The position numbers and the translations under genes are program-made. Under the pieces are notes generated by a model. That model was not told the origin of the DNA and searched no databases. It worked only from the letters and a program-made list of their open reading frames with translations. A stretch of 64,000 nt of DNA, taken from Halorussus limi. Its GTDB lineage: Archaea > Halobacteriota > Halobacteria > Halobacteriales > Haladaptataceae. Shown here in pieces: positions 26,329-34,058 of this stretch. The stretch's first letter is position 1. Each line of letters opens with the position of its first letter. Location: contig NZ_CP096660.1 of the NCBI RefSeq assembly GCF_023238205.1, forward strand, positions 310,001 to 374,000, in the 5' to 3' direction.

Positions 26329-26451
26329 ATGGAGGACGACACCTACCTCTGTCCCGACTGTGGCTGGACCGGTAGCGAGGCGAAACTCGACGCGAGCGGC
26401 GACGGCCACTCGTGTCCCATCTGTCGCGCCAGCATCCGCGTCGACGGGTAG
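26329..26451 (+). CDS. 40-residue zinc-ribbon miniprotein
   Basis: A very small gene: MEDDTYLCPDCGWTG, a 15-residue spacer, then SCPICRASIRVDG and stop. The two CPxC knuckles, CPDC (8-11) and CPIC (29-32), form a complete zinc ribbon. A TATA-like ATTCTTATCCG lies 25-30 bases upstream. Codon use is haloarchaeal and the motif is far from random, so it is likely real. Such miniproteins are numerous in haloarchaea and often regulatory. No partner identified. Confidence 0.7.
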   Translation: MEDDTYLCPDCGWTGSEAKLDASGDGHSCPICRASIRVDG

Positions 26452-26560
26452 TCGCGGAGCGCGCTCGCGCCGGGGAACGCTCGGCGGTGCGACGGCTTCG
26501 ACTCGCCGCCGTCCCCGAACCACCTACGACTAAGAGCCTCGCCGCTAACCCAACCCACTA

Positions 26561-27325
26561 ATGAAACTCCAGAACTCGTTCATCGCCGCGAGCGGGGTGG
26601 GCGAGAAGACCGAGCGCAAACTCTGGCGGCAGGGCGTCACCCACTGGGACGACTTCGACGACGACCTGCTCGGCCCGAAGACCGGCCGGAACGTCCGGGA
26701 GTTCATCGACGCGGCCCGCGAGCGACTCGACGCCGGGGACGCCGACTTCTTCGGCGAGAACCTGCCGAGCGGGAGCCTCTGGCGGGCCTACGACAACTTC
26801 GCCGACGGCGTCTGCTTCTTCGACATCGAGACCACCGGACTCGACAGCGCGCGCCACGACGTGACCACGGTCAGCCTCCACCGCGGTGGCGACACCCGGA
26901 CGTACGTGCAGGGCGAGGACCTCACCGCGGCGGCGCTCCGCGAGGAGTTCGCCGAGTCGAGCATGCTAGTCTCGTTCAACGGCAAGCGATTCGACCAGCC
27001 GTTCTTGGAGGACAGTTTCGACCTCGACGTGACCACGCCCCACCTCGATTTGATGTACACGTGCAAGCAAATCGGTCTCTCGGGCGGTCTGAAGAGCGTC
27101 GAGAAGGAGGTCGGCATCGACCGCTCGGACGACGACGTGGACGGCCGCGAGGCGGTCCGACTCTGGCACCGCTACGACCGCGACGAGGACGACGCCGCGC
27201 TCGACCGACTCGTGAAGTACAACCGCGAGGACGCCGAGAACCTGCGAGACCTGCTCGAACACGTCCACGAGAGTCTGCGGGCCGACGTGTTCGACCCGTA
27301 CGTGCCCGAGGAAGCGACGAACTGA
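26561..27325 (+). CDS. RNase H-fold 3'-5' exonuclease (YprB-like)
   Basis: A 254-residue protein. An N-terminal helix-hairpin-helix-like segment (IAASGVGEKTERKLWRQGVTHWDDF) precedes a DEDD exonuclease core: FFDIETTGL (Exo I, D and E near 88-90), SFNGKRFDQPFL (Exo II) and YNREDAENLRDLL (Exo III). In between is HLDLMYTCKQIGLSGGLKSVEKEVGI. This matches YprB-type putative exonucleases, which may process DNA or RNA ends. The ATG at 26561 gives the usual MKLQNSF-type start. Confidence 0.82.
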   Translation: MKLQNSFIAASGVGEKTERKLWRQGVTHWDDFDDDLLGPKTGRNVREFIDAARERLDAGDADFFGENLPSGSLWRAYDNFADGVCFFDIETTGLDSARHDVTTVSLHRGGDTRTYVQGEDLTAAALREEFAESSMLVSFNGKRFDQPFLEDSFDLDVTTPHLDLMYTCKQIGLSGGLKSVEKEVGIDRSDDDVDGREAVRLWHRYDRDEDDAALDRLVKYNREDAENLRDLLEHVHESLRADVFDPYVPEEATN

Positions 27326-27371
27326 GGACCCGCCCGTCGACGCCGATTCGGGGGTTCTCCGCCGACCCGCG

Positions 27372-30300
27372 CTACCGCTCGGTCCACCGTCCTGCGCCGA
27401 TTCCGTACAGCCGAGCGACGATTCCGTCGATGGTCCCTTCCAGCGCCGCGATTCGGTCGTCGAGTTCGTCGGCCTGCGCCCGGGTCTCCCGGTAGCGCGC
27501 CACGTCGTCGGCGACTCGCTCGGAGTCGGGCAGCGTCAGCGCCCGCAGGCGGTCGAGCAGGGAGTTGGTCGCGGTGGCGTGCTCGCGGAACCCCGCGAAC
27601 CCCGCGCCGCGTTCGGCCGCGGCCGGGACGAACGCCTCGACCAGCGTACGCTCGGTCGGGTCGGGGTTCGGTATCCGCATCGCGGTCACGGAGTCGGTCT
27701 CGGCGTACCCCCAGCAATCGGTCTCGCGGTCGGTTTTGCGTCCGCTCTCGCGGTCCGCGCCCGCACCGTCCGAGGGCTTGTAACGCGCCGTCGCCGACAG
27801 CGCGAGCGCACCGGTCTCCTCCTCTCGGACCCGAACTTCGCCGAACCGAAGGTTCTCCCGGTCGGCGCTCGTCTCGGCGAGGACCGAGTCGCCGACGCCG
27901 CGAGCGGGGACGCACCGCTCGCCGAGGGTCGGCCCGGCCGCCGACTTCGCTCGCTGACCGAGGTAGTCCAGCACGTCGCAGTCGAGCGCGGTCCGCCGGT
28001 CGCGGGCCGCGCGGACGCGCTCCGTCAGGGTCGCTATCGCGGACTCGGGGCCCGGAGTCGGGTCTCCGAGTTCGCCTTCGACCCCGCGCTCCGCGAGGAC
28101 TTCGGACACGTCGTCGGCGCCGACCGGCGCGTCCTCGGGGTCGGGCACCGGAATCCGCTCGGCGAACATCGGCTTGAACCGGAGGTAGTCGCCGCTGACG
28201 CGGGTGCCGCCGTACACCTGCCGGTAGTAGGTCGCCACCAACTCGGAGTTGAAGACCCCGAGCAGGTAGCGCAGCGAGCGGTCCGACTCCTCGCGTGACC
28301 GGACGACGTAGAGGGTGTTGAGCGCGTAGAACCCCGACTCGTCGTGGACCGCCGCGGGCCGGTCGCTGATGTCCCGGACGAGGAGTTTCTCGCCCTCGAA
28401 GACGTCCGGGCGCCGCAGGTCGGCGTACTCGCCGGGTCCGACCAGCGACTCGTCGTAGCGAATCCGCGACCCGTCCCAGTCGAGGCGGTATCGGTCGACC
28501 GATTTCCCGTCCACGACTTTCGGGCGGGAGTCGCGGCGCTCTCCGCCGTCGTCCTCGACCAGCAGTTTCTCGCGGACGTTCCCGGTGTGGACGCCCTCGG
28601 TCATCGTCGCGTGGTCGCCGAGGCGGTCGCACTCCGCCAGCGCGTCGGCCGCGAGGTCGGCGAAGTCGGGGGACACGCCGAGGGGAATCACCCGGCCGCC
28701 GAGCCGGTCCACGAGCGACCGGGGGACCGCGGTGGTCTCGGCGGCCGCGAGTCCCCGGTCCCCGTCCGGCCGACGGACGAGGATTTCGTCGTCTTCCTCG
28801 TCCGGGGCCGTCGCGTCGCCGTCGCCCGAGGTCGGCGCGTCGCCGTAGGTCACGACCACCGGATAGACGTCGGCGTCCGGGAACACGTCGAGGGCCGAGG
28901 CGTCGAGGACCTCCCGGAGTCCGTCGCGGTCGAGCAGGCGGTCCCGGAGCGCCCGCCCGTAGTCGGTCGTGGTCCACTTGTTCGGGACGACCAGCGAGAC
29001 CCGGCGGCCGAGGTCGGCCGCGCGTTCCGCGAAGGGGACGTAGAGGTCGTAGGCGCCCCGCGCGGTGTCGTACTCCGCGCGGTAGTACTCCTTCGGGCCG
29101 TCGGGCAGCTTCCGACTCCTGACGTAGGGCGGGTTGCCGACCACGGCGTCGAACCCGGCCTCGTCCTCTGCCAGCGGCGACCCCTCGTCGTCGTAGAACG
29201 CCTCGGGGAAGGCGAGACCCCAGTGGAAGAAGTCGCGCTCGTCGGCGATTCGCTGGGCGTCGGCGAACCACGACCGGTCGGCGAGGTCGGCCCACCGCTC
29301 GGAGTCGGAGAGCGCCCGGCCGACGCGCTCGCGAGCGTCGTCGGGAACGTCGAGACCGAACCGCTCGGCGGTGCGGACGTTCGCCGTCGCGGCGAGTCGC
29401 CGCCGTCGGTCGTCTCGCCGAATCTCGTCGTACCGGCGCTCGGTCTCCTTCACGTCCGCGAGACTCTCGCTCTCGCCGGCGACGAACTCCCGGCGGGCGG
29501 CCGACAGGTCGCCCACGCCGTCCGCGCCCGCGGCCGTCTCGCGGGCCATCGCCTCGACTTCGGCCGCGTCGGTCCCGGCCAGCGCGTCGCCGCGTTCGAG
29601 GCGATGGTCGAGGAACGCCGGCGGCCTCCCGTCGGTCAGCGTCCGGAGCCACAGCGACATCTTCGCCAACTCGACCGCCGTGCCGTCGCTGTCCACGCCG
29701 TAGATGCACCGCCGGGCGACCCGCCTCCGCACTCGGTCGACGTCGGGCGGGTCGCCCGGTTCGGCCGCGTCGTCGTCGCTTCCGGTCTCCTCCGGGCGCT
29801 CGGCCATCGCGTTACGCGTCTGCGTCCGGTGGGCCTCCGAGATTGCCTTCGCGAGGTACTCGACCGTCTCGACGAGGAAGTGGCCGCTCCCCATCGCGGG
29901 GTCCAGCACCGAGAGGTCGAAGACGCGCTCGGCGAACTCGTCGGCGTAGTCGGGGCCCTCCGGGTTCAGGTCGCTCCGAATCTCGTCCAGCAGGGGTTCG
30001 AGCGCGCTCTCGACCGCGTACTCCACGACGAACTCGGGGGTGTAGTACGACCCCGTGGTCTTCCGCTCGCCGGTCCCGGTCGTCAGGTAGACGTCGCCGG
30101 GTTCGACGCGTTCGACGGCGGCCTCCGCGGGGGCGTCCTCGGCGGGGACCCACTCCTGCTCGCCGCCCTCCCGAACCGCCGCGAGCGGCCGGTCGGCGAC
30201 GGCGAGGTCGTACTCCAGCAGGCCCTCGTAGATGCTGCCGAGGTGGCGCACGCCGAGCGACGAGTAGTCCACGAACGCCCGGCCGTCCCCGCGCGGACTC

Positions 30301-31607
30301 TCGCGACGGGCTAGCAGGTCCACGACTCGGGCGAGGTAGGTGTCGCCGACCGCACGTGAATCGAGGAACGCGGCCACTTCGCCCGCGTCGGGGTCCGACT
30401 CGAACAGGCCACCGTCGCACGCCGGTACGTAGAGGTCGTCGTCCGGGACGCCCGGCGACTCGCTCCCGCGGTCCACGAGCGCGAACAGGTCGTCGAGTCG
30501 GTCCCAGAGGGTCGTCTGCTGCGGCCGATAGGCGGGGTCCGGACTGTCGAGTTCGGCGGCGACGCGACGCTTGAGCGCGCTGAGGCTGTAGCGAGCGCGG
30601 TACCTCTCGTCGTCGGTGTCGAGCAGGTCACGGCCGTCGCTCTCGGCGTACAGCACGAAGACGAGGCGGTAGAGGTAGGTCAGCGACGCCTCGTAGACGG
30701 TGTCGAGGTCGTCCGCAGGTACGTCGTCAGCGTCCGCCACGAACCCCTGCGCGAGCAGTTCCAGCGCCTCGCGGACGTTCTCTCCGAGGTCCTCGCTCAG
30801 TTCCTCGGCGAAGGCGTTGCTCTCGCGGTAGACCCGCTCCACGAACGGGCGGTCCCCGGCGATACGGTTCGCGGGCGTCGCCTCGCTACCGGCGTCGCTC
30901 GCTCGTCGGTGGTCGTCTCCGCTTCGCTCTCCTCGCTCGCTCCGCCCGCTGTCCGCATCCCGGCCCCCGCCGAGAAACGCCTCGCGCCGGAAGAACAGGT
31001 AGAAGTACTTGAACGCCTCGCCGTCGCCGGTCTCCAGCAGGGCCGGCAAGTCTATCTCGTAGTACGAGTCGGGCTGATAGCCGGTCGGCCGGTAGTAGAG
31101 TCGCCACTTCCGGCCGTTCGTGAGGACGCCCCGGTCGAGTCCCGTCGCGTCGAGGGAGACGTGAATCCGATAACTCGGGTCGGTGCGCTCGCGGTCGGTG
31201 CTTCCGTCGAGCGACCGGTCCCACCGCTCCACGTCGGCGACAGCGAGCGCGTTCGCGTGGAACGACTGACCGCCGCGGCGGCGCTCGACGGCGTCCTCGC
31301 GGGCCTGCTCGCTCCCGAACAGGGCGTAATCCGGCCCGAGTCGCTCGCCGCTGGCGGGTCCCTCGACAGCGGTCGTCAGCCCCAGCGTCTCGAAGACCGG
31401 ACCGACCAAGTTCTCGCGCACTCCCCGTTCGCTGTAGTCGGCAATACGGTCGGACTCGCGCCGATACCGGTCGCGAATCGACTCGTAGGCCGCCCGGACC
31501 TCGGTCTCGTCGGCCGCGGTCCAGTCGTCCGTCTCCGGGAGTCGCTCGTCGAGGTAGCGGTTCGAGAACAGGCCTCGGTTCGTCCGATACTTCGGTGTCC
31601 CCCTCAT
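27372..31607 (-). CDS. Eco57I-type restriction-modification methyltransferase, nuclease motif degenerate
   Basis: A 1,411-residue protein with the single-chain Type IIG/IIL layout. The N domain holds P92-D93 (GPDYALF), then ADVERWDRSLD (124-134), where the family pattern E-x-K-x-W should stand, and TNGRKWRLYY. The methyltransferase core has motif I DPAMGSGHF (569-577) and motif IV NPPYV (825-829), which mark an N6-adenine or N4-cytosine enzyme. A target-recognition region with NSELVATYYRQVYGG and FKPMFAERIPVP follows, then a C-terminal coiled coil. E127 replaces the expected catalytic Lys and R147 the usual Gln, so cleavage may be lost. It stands alone, with an IS element close to its 5' end. 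Confidence 0.85.
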   Translation of the reverse strand: MRGTPKYRTNRGLFSNRYLDERLPETDDWTAADETEVRAAYESIRDRYRRESDRIADYSERGVRENLVGPVFETLGLTTAVEGPASGERLGPDYALFGSEQAREDAVERRRGGQSFHANALAVADVERWDRSLDGSTDRERTDPSYRIHVSLDATGLDRGVLTNGRKWRLYYRPTGYQPDSYYEIDLPALLETGDGEAFKYFYLFFRREAFLGGGRDADSGRSERGERSGDDHRRASDAGSEATPANRIAGDRPFVERVYRESNAFAEELSEDLGENVREALELLAQGFVADADDVPADDLDTVYEASLTYLYRLVFVLYAESDGRDLLDTDDERYRARYSLSALKRRVAAELDSPDPAYRPQQTTLWDRLDDLFALVDRGSESPGVPDDDLYVPACDGGLFESDPDAGEVAAFLDSRAVGDTYLARVVDLLARRESPRGDGRAFVDYSSLGVRHLGSIYEGLLEYDLAVADRPLAAVREGGEQEWVPAEDAPAEAAVERVEPGDVYLTTGTGERKTTGSYYTPEFVVEYAVESALEPLLDEIRSDLNPEGPDYADEFAERVFDLSVLDPAMGSGHFLVETVEYLAKAISEAHRTQTRNAMAERPEETGSDDDAAEPGDPPDVDRVRRRVARRCIYGVDSDGTAVELAKMSLWLRTLTDGRPPAFLDHRLERGDALAGTDAAEVEAMARETAAGADGVGDLSAARREFVAGESESLADVKETERRYDEIRRDDRRRRLAATANVRTAERFGLDVPDDARERVGRALSDSERWADLADRSWFADAQRIADERDFFHWGLAFPEAFYDDEGSPLAEDEAGFDAVVGNPPYVRSRKLPDGPKEYYRAEYDTARGAYDLYVPFAERAADLGRRVSLVVPNKWTTTDYGRALRDRLLDRDGLREVLDASALDVFPDADVYPVVVTYGDAPTSGDGDATAPDEEDDEILVRRPDGDRGLAAAETTAVPRSLVDRLGGRVIPLGVSPDFADLAADALAECDRLGDHATMTEGVHTGNVREKLLVEDDGGERRDSRPKVVDGKSVDRYRLDWDGSRIRYDESLVGPGEYADLRRPDVFEGEKLLVRDISDRPAAVHDESGFYALNTLYVVRSREESDRSLRYLLGVFNSELVATYYRQVYGGTRVSGDYLRFKPMFAERIPVPDPEDAPVGADDVSEVLAERGVEGELGDPTPGPESAIATLTERVRAARDRRTALDCDVLDYLGQRAKSAAGPTLGERCVPARGVGDSVLAETSADRENLRFGEVRVREEETGALALSATARYKPSDGAGADRESGRKTDRETDCWGYAETDSVTAMRIPNPDPTERTLVEAFVPAAAERGAGFAGFREHATATNSLLDRLRALTLPDSERVADDVARYRETRAQADELDDRIAALEGTIDGIVARLYGIGAGRWTER

Positions 31608-31794
31608 GATTCCGTAGTACGCGGTCGGAAACCAGCGTAGATCCGACCTAACTAATTAAAGCTAGTTGTCATTCTAGCTCCCTAACGACGGTCACAGGTA
31701 AAAATACAACGTCCGACTGATTCGGTACCCGGCCGATTTCCGCGTCGTGTCCGTTCGGTTCGCCTCAGAGCAATCTGCACGATTGGATACCATA

Positions 31795-31802
31795 ACTACA
31801 GA
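31795..31802. repeat. left 8-bp target-site duplication of the IS element
   Basis: ACTACAGA stands immediately before the left terminal inverted repeat and is repeated exactly at 32849-32856. Eight-base duplications are characteristic of the IS1595 family. The perfect match indicates insertion without later rearrangement. Confidence 0.9.
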
Positions 31803-31865
31803 CGCTCTTGTGTAGAGCTACGGAAAGACCCTGTAGTTACACTGAGCCAGCTATAATCTGGGAGT

Positions 31866-32843
31866 ATGTCTTCTGCTCAGCCGGCGTTCGGCGCGATGTT
31901 TCGAGAGTTGATCAAGCTGGGCGTCGTCGAGATCGACACCGAGCCGCTCGATGCGGGCATCGAGCGGCGACTCAAGGAATTCTGGGAGAATACATCCTGT
32001 CCACGGTGCGGGCACAACTCTGTTCAAACGTGGCCGCATCTCGACCGCGTTTGGTGTCGTAACTGCAACTTCAAGCCGGTCTACACCTACGGAACGCCGT
32101 TTCACGAGAAGCACCTCACCTGCGGCGAGGTACTTCTCGCGTTCACGCTCTACGCCGATACGTTGCTCAGTATCAACCAGATCGCGCCGTTGCTCGGTCG
32201 GGCCTACAAAACCGTTCACACGGCGATTCGAGAGGTGGAAGCCGCGATCCATCGCGGCTTCCCCGTCGTTTGGGGACTCCTCGACCAGACCATCGATGGA
32301 CGGACGCAAGTTGACGAATCTGGCATAGTCTGTTCGGGGTATAAGGGACAAGAGCCGCCGCGAAACAGCCGTTCTCGCGGCGGCTCGTCCCAAACTGGCC
32401 GCTCACGTTGGCGGGGCCGCCACGGTGATCAGCTGACGCTCGTCGCGGCGTGCCGCGACTCGCTTCGCGTGATCCGTGGTCAACTCGGTATCGACTTCAG
32501 CGGTGATTTGGAGCCAGTGATTCGGGAGGCTGAAGACCTCTCCCAGCGGCTGGGAGAGGTCTGGACCGACGGACTCCAAGCCTACCGAGAGATGGACTAC
32601 GATCACCGAACAGTCGTGCACAAAGAGAGATACGTCTCGCCAGACGGCGTCCATATTAACCAAGCTGAGTGCCTGTTTTCGCTCGTCCAGCCGTGGCTGC
32701 GGAAGTTCCGCGGCCTGTCCAAGCAGGGCTTGGAACAGGCCGCTCACACCTTCGGCATCATTCGGTCACTCAACCTAGCTGGTGAATCTATCGAGTCAGC
32801 CATTGATTGTCTCATTATCGGGGCTTTCCACAGTTCTACATAA
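31866..32843 (+). CDS. IS1595-family transposase
   Basis: A 325-residue DDE transposase. The N-terminal zinc ribbon uses C45, C48, C64 and C67 (CPRC, CRNC), followed by a helix-turn-helix-like region (LLSINQIAPLLGRAYKTVHTAI). Catalytic positions are D150 (VDESG), D235 (WTDGLQAY) and E268 with N265 in HINQAECLFS, the H-x-N-x2-E signature of the ISXO2/IS1595 fold. The SGYKGQ after D150 is also typical. The frame is intact end to end. The gene contains seven long perfect or near-perfect inverted repeats with tiny loops, listed separately. Confidence 0.93.
   Translation: MSSAQPAFGAMFRELIKLGVVEIDTEPLDAGIERRLKEFWENTSCPRCGHNSVQTWPHLDRVWCRNCNFKPVYTYGTPFHEKHLTCGEVLLAFTLYADTLLSINQIAPLLGRAYKTVHTAIREVEAAIHRGFPVVWGLLDQTIDGRTQVDESGIVCSGYKGQEPPRNSRSRGGSSQTGRSRWRGRHGDQLTLVAACRDSLRVIRGQLGIDFSGDLEPVIREAEDLSQRLGEVWTDGLQAYREMDYDHRTVVHKERYVSPDGVHINQAECLFSLVQPWLRKFRGLSKQGLEQAAHTFGIIRSLNLAGESIESAIDCLIIGAFHSST
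31943..32743 (+). repeat. seven long hairpins inside the transposase gene
   Basis: Inverted repeats with short loops: 31943-31968 (12-bp arms, 2-base loop); 32105-32139 (13-bp arms, one mismatch, 9-base loop); 32237-32262 (12-bp arms, 2-base loop); 32352-32386 (12-bp arms, 11-base loop); 32442-32459 (8-bp arms, 2-base loop); 32534-32562 (13-bp perfect arms, 3-base loop); 32710-32743 (15/16-bp arms with one bulged base, 3-base loop). They recur every 90-180 bases. I saw no comparable series in the host genes I read closely. Confidence 0.88.
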
Positions 32844-32848
32844 GAGCG

Positions 32849-32856
32849 ACTACAGA
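32849..32856. repeat. right 8-bp target-site duplication of the IS element
   Basis: ACTACAGA directly after the right terminal inverted repeat, identical to 31795-31802. Confidence 0.9.
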
Positions 32857-32921
32857 AATCTCTCGGAACTATCTATGAACACAAAAGAAATACAGAACCA
32901 ACTACACGCACGCGTCCGCCG

Positions 32922-33119
32922 CTACCGCTCGCCGTCGGGCAGGCGCGACACGCGGACGGTCGGGAGCGACCCGAACAGGCGGTCGATGGCGTCGTCGGTC
33001 CCCGAAGCGCGTCCGCCGGTCGGTCGCCCCGCGGCGTCCTCGTCCGGTCTCGGCGCGGCGTCGCCGGACTCGCTGTTCGCGGCGTCGTCGGGTTTCGGGT
33101 CCGGGTCGTGGGCGGGCAT
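32922..33119 (-). CDS. small acidic hypothetical protein
   Basis: A 65-residue protein starting MPAHDPDPKPDDAANSESGD. The first 45 residues are Asp/Ala/Pro-rich and probably disordered; the last 20 (DAIDRLFGSLPTVRVSRLPD) could form a helix and a strand. A weak TATA-like GTTTCAAG lies about 30 bases upstream. No family recognised. Its stop codon is about 70 bases from the IS element. It may be a real small gene or a chance frame. Confidence 0.45.
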   Translation of the reverse strand: MPAHDPDPKPDDAANSESGDAAPRPDEDAAGRPTGGRASGTDDAIDRLFGSLPTVRVSRLPDGER

Positions 33120-33203
33120 GGGAAGACGAACGTCCCGCTGGCACTTGAAACCCGATTCCGACCCGTACGTGGCCCCACGAACCGGTCAGAGCGCTCCCGA
33201 GGG

Positions 33204-33923
33204 CTATTGAGCGCTCCCGTACTCCGCTCGAAGGTGGCCCAGCACGTCGCCGGTCAGCGACGAGTCGTAGGTCCAGAACCCGGCGAACTCGTTGGGGTCG
33301 TCCTCCGCGGCGAGGAGCGCGCAGTCGCCGCCCTCGGGCGCGTCGAAGGCGACGAACCACGCCCTCCGAATCTCGGGGGTGTCTCGGCCGTGGACGGTCA
33401 GCCACTCGGTCTCCGGGGGTCGCCAGTCGGGCACGCCGTACACGTGAACGCCCACGCCGCGGTCGGCGATTCGCTCGTAGAGCCTCCACTGCTCGCGCAG
33501 CAGCGACAGTCGCTGAAACCCCGAGTGGAGTTGGCCGCCGCCCGCGCGATACGCTTGCTCTTCGATTTCGCGCGAGGCCAGAATCATGCGCTGCTTGCCG
33601 TACGCGGTGAAGGTGGTGTCGCTGACGTGCCTGAGAACGTCTGGGACTTGGGTCGACTCGAAGTCGGTCGCGTCGAGCAGTCCCGACTCGAAGGTAACGG
33701 CCCGCCGGAGCGTTTCGAGGTCGGCGGCCGCGAGGAACTCGTCGCCGTCCTGTAACACGACGAAATCGTCCGGACCTTCGGGGAGCGTGGCCTCCTCGAC
33801 GGCGACGTTCTGGACCTCGAAGTGTCGTTCGAGCGCCGCGACCGCGTTCGGGTCCGTCGGGTCGTAGACCCGCAGCGTCCGCCCGGTTCCCGTCACGTCC
33901 TCGATGATCGACGTGAGTGTCAT
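33204..33923 (-). CDS. DICT sensory domain protein
   Basis: A 239-residue protein starting MTLTSIIEDVTGTGRTLRVYD at ATG 33923. It matches the DICT domain, a predicted sensory module found with GGDEF, EAL and two-component proteins, through the element ALERHFEVQNVAVEEATLPEGPDDFVVLQD, the later REQWRLYERIADRGVGVHVYG, and the end AFDAPEGGDCALLAAEDD with GFWTYDSSLTGDVLGHL. Here it stands alone. Many haloarchaeal homologues are stand-alone and their signal is unknown. It is divergent from hemH with 135 bases between. The longer upstream extension of the frame is antisense to hemH and was discarded. Confidence 0.8.
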   Translation of the reverse strand: MTLTSIIEDVTGTGRTLRVYDPTDPNAVAALERHFEVQNVAVEEATLPEGPDDFVVLQDGDEFLAAADLETLRRAVTFESGLLDATDFESTQVPDVLRHVSDTTFTAYGKQRMILASREIEEQAYRAGGGQLHSGFQRLSLLREQWRLYERIADRGVGVHVYGVPDWRPPETEWLTVHGRDTPEIRRAWFVAFDAPEGGDCALLAAEDDPNEFAGFWTYDSSLTGDVLGHLRAEYGSAQ

Positions 33924-34058
33924 TCGGTTGTCTGCAGAAGAAGTTGTACCGGGGAGTGTTAAAAGTGATAGGTCAGCGCGGAGACCGCTGCGCTCGTCGA
34001 GACGGCGCTTTCCCCCGCAAGCGACAGCTATTACATTACACTGTCCTAAGACCCGATT

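Larger units (their letters stand above)
31803..32848 (+). mobile_element. IS1595-family insertion sequence, complete, 1,046 bp
   Basis: The ends are imperfect inverted repeats. The left end CGCTCTTGTGTAGAGCTACG matches the reverse complement of the right end, CGCTCTTATGTAGAACTGTG, at 16 of 20 positions, and the next five (GAAAG) also match. They enclose one transposase gene and are flanked by the 8-bp duplication ACTACAGA. Length is close to ISH4-type elements as I recall. Base composition is less GC-rich than the host genes. The element lies between the start of the restriction-methylase gene and a small hypothetical gene and appears intact and possibly active. Confidence 0.93.

Noticed and set aside
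28344-30314. Open frame antisense to the restriction-methylase
   Set aside because: Opposite strand contains DPAMGSGHF and NPPYV in the expected order; the antisense translation is compositional.
27372-31607. BREX or DISARM assignment for the methylase
   Set aside because: No pglZ, brx, drm or helicase genes surround it; it is a single-gene system.
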